This document shows, piece after piece, positions 11,287 to 22,004 of a stretch of 64,000 nucleotides of DNA. The notes beneath the pieces are model-generated. The model did no database searches, had not been told where the DNA came from, and was given only the letters and a program-made list of their open reading frames with translations. Each line of letters starts with the position of its first letter. Within the stretch, counting starts at the first letter, position 1. This stretch comes from Euborellia annulipes. Lineage: Eukaryota > Arthropoda > Insecta > Dermaptera > Anisolabididae. The DNA lies in contig JAKCPI010026274.1 in assembly GCA_023213315.1 (NCBI GenBank), positions 42,820 through 106,819 on the forward strand, in the 5' to 3' direction. Both the position numbers and the translations under genes were made by a program.

Positions 11287-12412
11287 TAAGGTGACCAACT
11301 ATTTTTTGTTCAAAAAGAGTACACTTTGCAAGTATTTCATAGGTGAAAAAAAGAAGAAAAAACGATAAAAACTTTATTTTCTTTTAAAAACATATTTTTC
11401 TTCGGAGTGGATTTTTTTTGCTAAATGAGGATGTTCGTCTAATAATGTAGCCACATCCGAACAACTTTCATTTTGCATATTAAATTTGACTGTTAAGACG
11501 GCAGATAATGTTTTTACAGAAAGTTGCGACTTCTCACTGCTCCAATAATCATTCCCTAGTGAAAATACCCTTTCAACAGCAGCATTAGTGCCTGGACAAC
11601 ATAAGGAAATTTCTATTAAAACTTTTAAATTTTCATGTGGGATATGTTCTACTCTAAAATGCCGAAAGATTTCTACCCATCTTTTGTCAAGTTCTATTTT
11701 CTCATCGTTCCATTTCTTCAATTTTTCTTCATTTAAATATAAATTTACTCTTCGAATTTCTTCAAAGAGAAAATTGTCATTAATAACAATATCTTTTACT
11801 TCCTTCATTACAAATTCGACTGCTGAAGAAACTTCTTTCCATTCAATTTTACTATTTAGAAGGGTCCATTTGAAACAATTTAATGCTCTAAAGTTCACTA
11901 TCCATTCTTCGATATATTCATAGCAAATTTTATAAAAAATTTTAACTTCTTTTAAAAATTCATTTTTTATTCCGGGATTGGAATCTTCCAAAACGGTCAG
12001 TTTATTCTTTAGAATTAGTGGTAAAAATCCATCATTAAATCTTGATTTACATTGCAGTATGAAATCGTTTAATATAATACAAACTTCTGCTGCTGAAATT
12101 TTATCTCCTTCAATTTGTAGAGTAATTTTATGAAACAACGACGCCTGACTGTGAATAAAATAAAGCATAGGTTCTGACATATCGTTTTGAAAGAATTTCT
12201 TCAAAATTGTAGGACATTTGTCAAGGCTAAAAAATATGAAGGATCATTTAATTAATAAAATTGAAATAAAATAATCTAAAAAAATGTTTTAGAAATACAA
12301 ATGAGTATAAAATTATACAAATGAGTACTTTCAGAGTACAGGATTTGAAAAGAGTACGGGTTTGCGAAAAAAGAGTACAAAACTCAGTAAATGAGTATAG
12401 TTGGTCACCTTA
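11287..12412 (-). mobile_element. Short hAT-superfamily element with TIRs and 8-bp target duplication
   Basis: TAAGGTGACCAACTA at 11287-11301 is the exact reverse complement of 12398-12412 (15 bp, no mismatch). The flanking 8-mers are CTAATATT (11279-11286) and CTAATATG (12413-12420), 7 of 8 identical, which fits the 8-bp duplication of hAT transposons. Imperfect subterminal repeats of the type GAGTAC recur at both ends. At 1126 bp it is far shorter than an autonomous hAT (usually 2.5-4 kb), so it is a deletion derivative keeping the 3' part of the transposase. Confidence 0.9.
11374..12204 (-). pseudogene. hAT transposase, C-terminal part only (276 codons open)
   Basis: The C-terminus holds SLCCPGTNAAVERVFSLGND at about residues 197-216, the hallmark of the hAT dimerisation domain (PxTNAxVERxFS), followed by a helical tail. 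The first ~190 residues are consistent with the insertion/RNase H-like C-terminal region of zinc-finger-BED/SCAND3-type hAT proteins. The N-terminal BED zinc finger and the first catalytic Asp are missing, because the element's own terminus lies only about 200 bp upstream of the first ATG. The frame is fully open, so the deletion is fairly recent, or the fragment has been kept. It is unlikely to transpose by itself. Confidence 0.88.
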
Positions 12413-12499
12413 CTAATATGAAGACTTCTGGAAAATTTCATTATTTTGACAATTCTTTCTTTATTCATATTTTAACGTCTCTCATTTACTATAGGTATA

Positions 12500-13640
12500 T
12501 TATTATTATTACTATTATTATCATTTCCGTCCATAATTTGAAAGTTTATAATAGGAAAATAAGGACAAGTTTTTATGTGTGACTTTTTTATTTATCAGTC
12601 AACGTTTCGTCGACTTTGCCGACTTCTTCAGGGCTTCAAATAGTCATGCCACACATTCGTCTAAATTTTCTTGTTATCTTCGTTACCATTGAAGACCATC
12701 AGAAACACAAATTTCAAAAAATATTTGGCACATTCACATAAACAACTTTTCTTTCTTTTCTTTTATATTAACAATTACCAGAAATAACATAAATCAAATG
12801 AGACGAAAGAAGGAAAAAAAGAAGAAAAATTGTTTATGTGAATGTGCCAAATATTTTTTGAAATTTGTGTTTCTGATGGTCTTCAATGGTAACGAAGATA
12901 ACAAGAAAATTTAGACGAATGTGTGGCATGACTATTTGAAGCCCTGAAGAAGTCGGTCAAAGTCGACTGAAACGTTGGCTGATAAATAAATAAGCTGACG
13001 TGTTCTGATGTGGCCATCCACTTGACTTTACCATACAACCTGGCCCCTCACTTATATTTAATATTTAATAAAATTATTTATAATCATGTAGGGGAGGGGG
13101 GTTAGTTTTTGCATTTTTAGACTTCTGGGGTCCCACTGATTATGTATACAAAATTTGGTTGAGTTTGCTCAAATGGCCTAGATTTTTAATTTTTAACCCC
13201 CCCCTCCACCCCCCTTAATTTTGGGTCGATATGCACCAAAATCTAATCAGCTCTTAATCTCAATGGACCAAAACTACGTGTGAAATTTGGTTTCGATATT
13301 CACACTAGTTTTTGAGCTAGCTCGTCCACAAAAATTTGGTAACGCACAGACTAACAGACCAGACTAACAGACATTTTGACAAAACAATTATTATCTCGAA
13401 AAATATAATTTTTTCGATGTTCACTTATTAGAGCTTTTTTGTAGAGCGAAATGCCATGGTTTCGCTCAATTTTTTTAATCAAAATAGTTTCAGCCGTTTT
13501 TGAGATATTTCGAAAAAAAGAAGGAAAAAAACACTTTTTTCATGCACGATTACAATACTTGACCATACCCTGTATGGTAAAGTAAAAAAGTCACACATAA
13601 AAACTTGTCCTTATTTTCCTATTATAAACTTTCAAATTAT
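12500..13640. mobile_element. Foldback element X, copy 1 (with nested insertion)
   Basis: The arm at about 12520-12760 (TTTATAATAGGAAAATAAGG ... ACAAATTTCAAAAAATATTT) is the reverse complement of about 12830-12985 plus 13586-13640. The loop is about 12765-12825. The right arm is split: TGATAAATAA at 12980-12989 is followed by element A and then resumes as AAAAGTCACACATAAAA at 13585. Each arm carries the pattern CTGAAGA-A-stem-GAAA (minus strand 12601-12636; plus strand 12944-12972, with one inserted T before GAAA). Other copies are at 63559-64000 (cut by window edge) and 37735-37870 (truncated). Confidence 0.85.
12988..13585 (-). mobile_element. ACTTTACC element, copy A, nested in foldback X
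   Basis: Read on the minus strand it starts TACTTTACCATACAGGGTA, with a terminal hairpin CCATAC-AGG-GTATGG. It contains a second hairpin GAGCGAAA...TTTCGCTC around CATGG, then C/G-rich tracts, and ends ATGGTAAAGTCAAGTGGATG ... CACGTCAGCTTAT. Two other copies (14337-14953 and 30664-31392) share both ends. Removing it restores an uninterrupted arm of X, so its ends are well defined. No coding capacity. TIRs are not clear beyond the subterminal TTTACCATAC/GTATGGTAAA pair. Confidence 0.85.
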
Positions 13641-14336
13641 TATTACTTTTAATATTCAATCTTATAGTATTGCTTAATGCCACCCTTTTTTTCAAGTTAA
13701 AACATATAATTTAATTAACATGGAAATTAAATACATTTTGTCAAAAAAAAAAAATCGAATGCCAATTCTGAGCTGTTTGGGGAATTATATTCTCTAGATA
13801 GACGAAGTGTTTATCAGGCTGCTAGCTTTCTACAAAAGGGGGGCCCTATTCAAAGGGTTGTTGTTTATTGTGTGTCTGGGGGTGCAATTTACTTGGCCCC
13901 TTGTCAGTGGCAGCTGTGAATGCTAATTGTCTTGAGATAGATGACTGTCGATAGCATGTGAGCGGGTGGTTGGTGTGGTCTGTGGTGGCTGCTGCTCCGT
14001 CTTCTAATTAGATTCGATAACAACTTAAAAAAAACGAGCGAGAGGTTCGCAGAATAGAATTAGAGAATCATTTGTATTCCAACAATTTAGAAGACACTCT
14101 TGTTTCTTGTTTCTTCTGTTCAGTTAATACAGTAAATTGAAATTTTTATTCCGGATCGATCCAATTCAAATACTACATCAAGACATTCTCTTGTCATCTT
14201 GGTTGCAATTCAGAAAATTGCTATTAGATGAAACCACCCTCATTTATTTCTTTAACACCCGGCGCACGAATGAAAGCGCAAAATTAAAAAGGGCGAAATA
14301 AAATTTGTATACAATTTGTTTGGATATTGTAGAGTC
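13641..14336. other. Non-repeat stretch, no gene recognised
   Basis: GC content is higher than the surroundings at about 13840-14060 (GTGAGCGGGTGGTTGGTGTG, TGGTGGCTGCTGC). It does not match other repeats in the window and holds no long ORF. It could be 5' UTR or promoter of an unseen gene, but nothing proves this. Confidence 0.4.
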
Positions 14337-14953
14337 TTTTACTTTACCATACAGGGTATGGTCAAGTATTGTAATCGTGCATGAAAAAAGTGGTTTTTTC
14401 CTTCTTTTTTTCGAAATATCTCAAAAACGGCTGAAACTATTTTGATTAAAAAAATTGAGCGAAACCATGGCATTTCGCTCTACAAAAAAGCTCTAATAAG
14501 TGAACATCGAAAAAATTATATTTTTCGAGATAATAATTGTTTTGTCAAAATGTCTGTTAGTTAGTCTGTCTAGTCTGTTGTTAGTTAGTCTGTGCGTTAC
14601 CAAATTTTTGTGGACGAGCTAGCTCAAAAACTAGTGTGAATATCGAAACCAAATTTCACACGTAGTTTTGGTCCATTGAGATTAAGAGCTGATTAGATTT
14701 TGGTGCATATCGACCCAAAATTAAGGGGGGGGTGGAGGGGGGGGTTAAAAATTAAAAATCTAGGCCATTTGAGCAAACTCAACCAAATTTTGTATACATA
14801 ATCAGTGGGCCCCCAGGAGTCTAAAAATGCAAAAACTAACCCCCTCCCCTACATGATTATAAATAATTTTATTAAATATTAAATATAAGTGAGGGGCCAG
14901 GTTGTATGGTAAAGTCAAGTGGATGGCCACATCAGAACACGTCAGCTTATTTT
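14337..14953 (+). mobile_element. ACTTTACC element, copy B
   Basis: Same sequence as copy A in opposite orientation, so A and B form a ~600-bp inverted pair about 750 bp apart. It includes the terminal CCATAC-AGG-GTATGG hairpin (about 14345-14359), the GAGCGAAACC/ATTTCGCTC hairpin near 14457-14482, a GGGGGG-rich tract, and the GTCAGCTTATTTT end. Confidence 0.85.
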
Positions 14954-15879
14954 AAAATTGGTAGTATTTTATCAAGTGTCATGAGTTATTAGTTGTGTAA
15001 AAATTTAATCCGATTGAATTAAAGGAAGGGGGTCAAGACACTTGATAAATACACTAATTTTTAAAAAAAATCGTTAGAGCCGTTTTTGTGAAAATCAAAA
15101 AAAAAAAAACGAAAAATCTTTCATGTAAATGTCCACTTCCGGTTTTCTGATTTCAACCAAAAGCTTGCTGTACTCCTTCTAGCCTATATCGAGCTTAAGT
15201 TTCGAATTTCGTAGCTCTGAGACTTATGGTTGCGAAACGCAGGGGTGGGCATACATACGCACTGACCAATGGATTTTGGGCCCCTTTTTGGCCTCTGGGG
15301 ACCACAATTTCCGGTTTTATGTCCTAAATCCGGTTTCCAACTATTAAGGGCATCGATTCCTTCCACCTAGAAGTTACAAAATGAAATTAACTTTTTTCAT
15401 CTCTGAGATACAAGCTCTCAAAGAGTCAGGACCCAGACTGGCCATCGCAATACTTCCCATTATATTCTATAGAATATAAATGTGAAAGTAAAAATAAATT
15501 GCCTGAGTGTGTCATCTATTAGATTCGAGGTAGAATATGTACTATTATTAATGATTTGTCAGAAGGGTTGTTTTTATTCCTTTGGGAATCGAGCCTGAGT
15601 GCTAAAATTAGCAATATTGGCCAATTTTCGCTCCTGTGAGGTGAAACCCCTTTGACATATGTAAACGCGCTAAATACTATATTTCACTCAAAGACTTAAA
15701 TTTGTATTATAAAATTTTGCATTCTAGGGATTCTAAATTTAAACATATAGCCATGGCATTTAGTTTAAATAAAAGAGGTTGAGGGTGTAATTATACATAT
15801 ATTGAATATCTTAAAAATTCGAAGGGCAATAGAAAGACTTTTCCAAATAGAATATAAGAGAAATCATAAGTTTCCTGAA
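14954..15879. repeat. Degenerate dispersed repeat, then non-coding DNA
   Basis: About 14990-15110 has the phrase ATCGTTAGAGCCGTTTTTGT, similar to 22320-22345. About 15335-15440 is an inverted copy of 5060-5185. 15450-15879 is AT-rich with no feature recognised. Confidence 0.5.
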
Positions 15880-17215
15880 TTTGATTCAATCGCGAATCGA
15901 ATGCAGGTGATTTTTGTCAGATATTAAGTGAAAATAATATCCGAATTTATATATTTCTGTGTTGAAATAATGAATTTAAATAATTTTCTAATTAATATAT
16001 TAAAGAATAATTAACATATTAAAGAGAATTGTTTTTGATCGCGTTTTTAAACAAGATATATATATCGCGAGACTACTGCTGGTTGAGGCTATTGGAGTCT
16101 GCTGAATCTTAAGTCTGGACCAAGAGAGAATGAAAAAGATGTGATCCATCTAGCTATGATCCAGCATCATTTCGCGATTAGCCCGTATGACGATTTTTAC
16201 CAAACACTGATTTGGATTAATAAAGTAAAGGGTGTGTAGTTTCACAGTGAATGAAATAAAACTCAAAGAGGTTTATACAAACTCAATATATTTCGGTTTT
16301 TGACCTGTAAACTCCTGATGATGGACTAATAATCCGAAATATATTGAGTTTGTATAAACCTCTTTGAGTTTTATTTCATTCACTGTGAAACTACACACCC
16401 TTTACTTCATTAAAGCTTTTAACCTGTAAACTCCTGATGATGGACTAATAATCCGAAATATATTGAGTTTGTATAAACCTCTTTGAGTTTTATTTCATTC
16501 ACTGTGAAACTACACACCCTTTACTTTATTAATTAATATCATGTTTCACCTAAAACCTACACCACTTTCCCTAAGTAAAACTTATATGGATCACCAAATG
16601 GATTTGTAATCTGAGATGTTATTAATTCAATCCCCCAGTCCAGTTAACACGTGTGTTAGGTGTTTGCCATTAATCATAAGTTTCCTATATTTGATTCAAT
16701 CGCGAATCGAATGCAGGTGATTTTTGTCAGATATTAAGTGAAAATAATATCCGAATTTATATATTTCTGTGTTGAAATAATGAATTTTAAATAATTTTCT
16801 AATTAATATATTAAAGAATAATTAAGATATAAATAATAAATTTGATCAAATATAGGAAACTTATGATTAATTGATGGCAAACACCTAACACACGTGTTAA
16901 CAGATCGAGCGCGCTGGACTGGGGGATTGAATATATAACATCTCAGATTACAAATCCATTTGGTGATCCATATCAGTGTTTGATATAAAAGCGTCATGCG
17001 GGCTAATCGCGAAATGATGCTGGATCATAGCTAGATGGATCACATCTTTTTCATTCTCTCTTGGTCCAGACTTAAGATTCAGCAGACTCCAATAGCCTCA
17101 ACCAGCAGTAGTCTCGCGATATATATATCTTGTTTAAAAACGCGATCAAAAACAATTCTCTTTAATATGTTAATTATTCTTTAATATATTAATTAGAAAA
17201 TTATTTAGAATATAA
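15880..17215. repeat. Compound palindrome with direct and inverted duplications
   Basis: The outer arm at about 15990-16200 (AGAGAATTGTTTTTGATCGC ... GATCCAGCATCATTTCGCGA) recurs inverted at about 16995-17205. An inner pair at about 16590-16680 is inverted at 16850-16975 (shared TTAACACGTGTGTTAGGTGT). The segment at about 15868-16015 is also repeated directly at about 16672-16825 (AATCGCGAATCGAATGCAGG). Foldback Y lies within the structure. The order suggests an insertion into a palindrome followed by inverted duplication. Not coding. Confidence 0.8.
16222..16525. mobile_element. Foldback element Y, copy 1, with a duplicated right arm
   Basis: The left arm (AAAGGGTGTGTAGTTTCACA onward, 16225-16297) is the reverse complement of both 16330-16405 and 16450-16525. 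The right arm is thus present twice in tandem. Each right arm starts with CTGATGA (16315-16321; 16434-16440), then T, a GGA...TCC stem, then GAAA (16336-16339; 16455-16458). A second copy is at 53806-54050. Both copies continue into the same sequence, TTAATATCATGTTT ... CACCACTTTCCCTAAG. Confidence 0.85.
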
Positions 17216-17405
17216 GAGTTCAAGTTGCCGATAGAAATAGACTTTAAATTTTCTAAGAAAATCACAAGAGGATGTCATTGATTATTTTTAATTATGTCAC
17301 ATTACATGGTAGCAAATTTGCCCGGAATGCTAATTTTGGTACTCGATATAGAATCCCTGAGGGGTCAAAATGACCCTTTTCACAAAGTATTGTATATAGT
17401 ATATC

Positions 17406-17591
17406 CGAGGGGTGATCCGCGATTGGAAGTAGGTGTACACCTCTTTGGAAGTATTTTGGAAGTACTTGGAAATATTTGAAAGTACTTGGAAATATTTGGA
17501 AGTACTTGGAAATATTTGGAAGTACTTGGAAATATTTGGAAGTACAAGTGGAAGTAGGTGTACAGCATATTAGGTCGCGGTTCACCCCTCG
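17406..17591. mobile_element. hAT-like MITE with perfect 8-bp target duplication
   Basis: CGAGGGGTGATCCGCGA (17406-17422) pairs with TCGCGGTTCACCCCTCG (17575-17591), 16 of 17 matching. Both sides are flanked by AGTATATC (17398-17405 and 17592-17599), a perfect 8-bp repeat consistent with hAT-type insertion. The interior has a second inverted pair around GTGTAC and a short tandem repeat of about 20 bp (AAATATTTGGAAGTACTTGG) repeated about four times at 17446-17545. The termini are the same as those of the satellite monomers at 57400-61193. Confidence 0.9.
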
Positions 17592-17599
17592 AGTATATC

Positions 17600-18098
17600 T
17601 ATGAAATTCGAGCACAAAAAGTTGTAAATTGAAGGACTTAAAGCTAGGAGTATTTCTTTTTACAAATCGTTTTTCATAAGTCTTACTTATTATTATTTAT
17701 TATTTATTTATTTATTAAATATTAGTATTAGTATTTTTGTTCGTGATAAATTTTAATCCAATTGAAAATTCCATTTGAATCTCTACTTTCAGACTTTGAG
17801 ATTGTGCCAACGGCAATGTTAAGTTAAGCCCATTTGGTACTTGAATTGAAGGGGTTAAATAAAGGAAATGACAAACAGATATTATGATCTTGAAATATAT
17901 TGACCAAATATTTGGCTTATAATTTGACCGAGAAAGGGCGTTGCATTTCTACAACAAATTGTAAAGTCTATCAGGGCCTGTTTTTGATTGTTATTCGCCT
18001 GGATGCTAGGCATCTGTATGGCCATCCATACCAATAAAAATAGCCAGTACATTATTCTAAAATGTTCTAAAAAATTAAAACAGACATAAATAAAATAC
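17600..18098. other. AT-rich stretch, no gene seen
   Basis: Contains TTATTTAT-type low-complexity runs near 17690-17730. No ORF with protein-like composition. Confidence 0.55.
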
Positions 18099-19165
18099 TC
18101 ATAAAAAAATTAAATGCAACAAATAAAATAATAAGAACTCAAAAATCAAATAAAATGCACTAAAAGGTATAAAATAATTATCTAATTTAGTTACAACTAA
18201 ACGACGAAATATTAACATGAAATCACTTTTTGAAGTCGGTGCTAAACAAACTATATAAGCGAGCGTACCCGCCAAACGTACTAAGTAAGATCCGTCGAGT
18301 TCGATTCATAAAATGTATATGTTTGGCACCGACTTCAAAAAGTGATTTCATGTTAATATTTCGTCGTTTAGTTGTAACTAAATTAGATAATTATTTTATA
18401 CCTTTTAGTGCATTTTATTTGATTTTTGAGTTCTTATTATTTTATTTGTTGCATTTAATTTTTTTGAAGTCGGTTTTATTTTTTTTTATAAAAATTATTT
18501 TTATTTTTCTCTTTTTAGTGATGTTATTAATAGTGACTTAATATAATACCTTGCATGCATCTCGTAAGAGAAAGCGTCGGGCGAATGAATCAGAAAATGA
18601 TAATAAAATTCAATTCATAAATATAGAAATTCTCTCGAAACGTTTGCGGGTTTTAAATGAATGTTTTAAGATTTTTTTTATAAAAGATTTTATTTATTAT
18701 AATTTCGATTATTTGCTCATAAGAATTGGAGATTTACGTTATTTCGTCATTGATCATATCATCAGAACTTGACCAAATTAATATGGGACCACCCCTAAGG
18801 TACCCCCTTTCCAATAAAAAAAGAATCATCGAAATCGGTCCACGTGGCAAAAAGTTCTCGCTGAACATACATAAAATAAATAAATAAATAAATAGTTAGG
18901 TATCTTGACTATCTTGGAGCTATACTGATCCAAACGCAGAAAGAATCATTAAAATCGGTTCATAAACAAAGAAGTTATGCCTGAACAAACATAACAAAAA
19001 AGGTCCAATACCAATGAAAAAAAACGGGACCAATCGGAAACTATACTGAACCCAATGCAAAAAAAATCATCAAAATCGGTTCACAATTGGCGAAGATATC
19101 AGGTAACATAGACAACAAAAAAAAAAAAATTCAGTCGAATTGAGAACCTCCTCCTTTTTTGAAGT
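18099..19165 (+). mobile_element. GAAGTCGGT element G, copy 1
   Basis: A palindrome with arms at 18099-18240 and about 18329-18470 (AATTAAATGCAACAAATAAA / its complement) encloses an 88-bp loop (18241-18328) that begins GCTAAACAAACTATATAAGC. A ~700-bp tail follows, holding several phrases of the type ATCATCGAAATCGGTCCACG and ATCGGTTCATAAACAAAGAA, and ending CTCCTCCTTTTTTGAAGTCGGTTAA. The motif TGAAGTCGGT marks each boundary. Repeats of this type (a GGAGGAGGTT end plus repeated AAATCGGT phrases) are common in insect genomes. The class is not assigned. The ORF at 18230-18541 crosses the palindrome and is not considered a gene. Confidence 0.8.
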
Positions 19166-19169
19166 CGGT

Positions 19170-19639
19170 TAAAAATGAAATGAAATTTAAATCCTCAAAA
19201 TTTCATTTAATTTTTTTTATTTATTTCAATAAGAAAATAAATATATTATCTTACATCGTATAGGATTGTAGTTCGGAACCATATACTTTTGACAGAATGT
19301 TCGTATTATGAGTAATCTTTTGATTCTTACGCCCAAATACAGTGTAAATTGGCATCTAAATAATTCTATCAACATCACAATTTCCTTTAAAATACTTTGA
19401 AATTTAATGATTTTTTATAACACTTTGAACCCCATAAGTTACTTAAACGATTAACCGCCGCAATTCAAAAATATCCAAAAAATAAATAAATAAATTAACT
19501 CTAAAATGATATTCATACTAACCAACTGAAACTATTTTTTCCATAATTGTTATTGTTTATATTTATATATAAAAATTAAAGCCAGTGCCCATTTTTGGGA
19601 CATAGGCGGAATGTACTATAGTATACTAAAAAAAACTAT
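19170..19639. other. AT-rich stretch, no gene seen
   Basis: No ORF or repeat recognised. Confidence 0.5.
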
Positions 19640-19965
19640 TTCAAAAAAATTAAATGAAACAACTAAAATAATAATAACTCAAAAAATCAAATAAAATGCA
19701 CTAAAAGGTATAAAATAATTATCTAATTTAGTTACAACTAAACGACGAAATTGTTACATGAACTGACTTTTTTAAGTGCCAAACATATAGATTTTATGAA
19801 TCGCACTCGATGGATCCTAGTACGTTTGGAGGTAATGAAGACAACATCGCGCGCCCCATAGTCAAGTCACCTACACCCCCGCCCCCCCCTCACCCAGTTT
19901 TTGCATTTTAAGCTTTGTAGTGGTCCACAGATTATGTGTATATAGGTATAGGTATATAAATAAAT
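19640..19965 (+). repeat. Element G fragment joined to a C-rich repeat end
   Basis: 19650-19835 repeats the left arm and start of the loop of element G (GTGCCAAACATATAGATTTT), with the loop in the orientation of copy 2. At about 19870 it switches to a C-rich tract and the phrase CCCAGTTTTTGCATTTTAAG ... CACAGATTATGTGTATA, which is also found at 47580-47630 and, in altered form, in the ACTTTACC elements. Confidence 0.7.
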
Positions 19966-20058
19966 ACCGTATAATTATTTTTTTAATTAAATAACAATTT
20001 TTGAGTTCATCAATTAAATTCCCAAATTCAAATATTGAAAAAATACGTTTGTGGGATT

Positions 20059-21490
20059 TAAAATTTAATTAAACCAATTATTTTACATGAATTAATGTAT
20101 ACATTGTATTTGAGCTTCGACTCCGGAGATTACTTCTCCACCATCGACTGTCCTTGATCATCTTTTTAGTCCTTGTTTTTAATAAGAGGAAAAAACTAAT
20201 TAAAGAAAAAAACCTCTTTTCCGATAATTATTCCAATTCCATATTTGTCTTCCTCAATCTCTCTGTCCCCCTCTCCGTCCAAAATTAATTTTTTTTTTTT
20301 TTATAAATTTTATTAAACCAATTATTTTACATGAATTAATGTATACATTGTATTTTAGCTTCGACTCCGGAGATTACTTCTCCACCATCGAGTGTCCTTG
20401 ATCATCTTTTAGTCCTTGTTTTTAATAAGAGGAAAAAACTAATTATAGAAAAAAAACCTCTTTTCCGATAATTATTCCAATACCATATTGCGGAAATTAA
20501 TCCATCCAATTAATTCCTCATTCCAATTATTTAAAATTAAATTTAATTAAATTAAATTATAATTTTATTAAACCAATTATTTTACATGAATTTATGCATA
20601 CATTGTTTTTGAGCTTCGATTCCGGAGATTACTTCTCCACCATCGAGTGTCCTTGATCATCTTTTAGTCCTTGTTTTTAATAAGAGGAAAAAACTAATTA
20701 AAGAAAAAAACCTCTTTTCCGATAATTATTCCAATTCCATATTCTACCCTCTTTCCGCAAATCTCAAAATTAAATTTTTTTTTTTTTTTTTTTTTTTATA
20801 AATTTTATTAAACCAATTATTTTACATTAATTAATGTATACCTTGTATTTTAGCTTCGATTCCGGAGATTACTTCTCCACCATCGAGTGTCCTTATTCAT
20901 CTTTAGTCCTTGTTTTTAATAAGAGGAAAAATCTAATTAGATAAAAAAACCTCTTTTCCGATAATTATTTCAATTCCATTATTCCCCAATCAAGTCGATT
21001 GGTTATCCAATTCCTCAACCCTCATCCTCCTCAATTAATTATTTTTTTTTTTTTTTTTATAAATTTTATTAAACCAATTATTTTACATTAATTAATGTAT
21101 ACCTTGTATTTTAGCTTCGATTTCGGAGATTGCTTCTCCACCATCGAGTGTCCTTATTCATCTTTAGTCCTTGTTTTTAATAAGAGGAAAAATCTAATTA
21201 GATAAAAAAACCTCTTTTCCGATAATTATTTCCCTTATCAATTAAATTTTTTTTTTTTATAAATTTTATTAAACCAATTATTTTACATTAATTAATGTAT
21301 ACCTTGTATTTTAGCTTCGATTTCGGAGATTGCTTCTCCACCATCGAGTGTCCTTATTCATCTTTAGTCCTTGTTTTTAATAAGAGGAAAAATCTAATTA
21401 GATAAAAAAACCTCTTTTCCGATAATTATTTAAATTCCATTATTCCCCAATCAAATCGATTGGTATCCTTTCTCTCCTCTCTTTAAAATT

Positions 21491-21527
<37 letters not shown>

Positions 21528-22004
21528 ATTTTATTAAACCAATTATTTTACATTAATTAATGTATACCTTGTATTTTAGCTTCGATTTCGGAGATAACTT
21601 CTCCACCATCGAGTGTCCTTATTTATCTTTAGTCCTTGTTTTTAATAAGAGGAAAAATCTAATTAGATAAAAAAAACCTCTTTTCCGATAATTATTTTAA
21701 TTCCATTATTCCCCAATCAAATCGATTGGATCTCTCCTCCCTCTCAAATAAATTTTTTTTTTTTTAAAACCTCTTTTTTTTAATTTTCAATAATTTGGCT
21801 CCTTTTTTTTAAATTTTTTTTTTTTTTTTTATAAATTTTATTAAACCAATTATTTTACATTAATTAATGTATACCATGTATTTTAGCTTCGATTCCGGAG
21901 ATTGCTTCTCCACCATCGAGTGTCCTTATTTATCTTTAGTCCTTGTTTTTAATAAGAGGAAAAATCTAATTAGATAAAAAAACCTCTTTTCCGATAATTA
22001 TTTA
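20059..22004 (-). repeat. Array of eight ~175-bp units, each ending in AATAAA and poly-A (minus strand)
   Basis: Units start near 20059, 20302, 20557, 20796, 21058, 21257, 21522 and 21831. Each has the conserved block ATTTTACATTAATTAATGTA, then GCTTCGATTCCGGAGATT, then CCACCATCGAGTGTCC, and closes with AACCTCTTTTCCGATAATTA. On the minus strand each unit ends GGTTTAATAAAATTTAT followed by an A-tract of 10-30, so each resembles a polyadenylated RNA copy. Two hairpins are conserved: GGAGA-TTACT-TCTCC, and AAGAGG/CCTCTT around an AT-rich loop. Spacers of 25-130 bp between units differ in sequence and are often CT-rich. No ORF and no clear pol III box. SINE-like retroposons or tandem duplication could both explain it. 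Confidence 0.8.

Noticed and set aside
18230..18541. 103-codon ORF across the palindrome of element G, repeated at 23192-23392
   Set aside because: Spans arm, loop boundary and poly-T tract; hydrophobic F/L/I-rich end arises from T-rich DNA.
20059..22004. Possible tRNA-derived SINE from the GCTTCGANTCCGGAG block
   Set aside because: Looks faintly like a T-arm, but no A box, no cloverleaf and the spacing is wrong; SINE class left open.
20059..22004. CRISPR-like regular repeats
   Set aside because: Repeat units are ~175 bp with irregular spacers in a eukaryotic genome; nothing like a CRISPR array.
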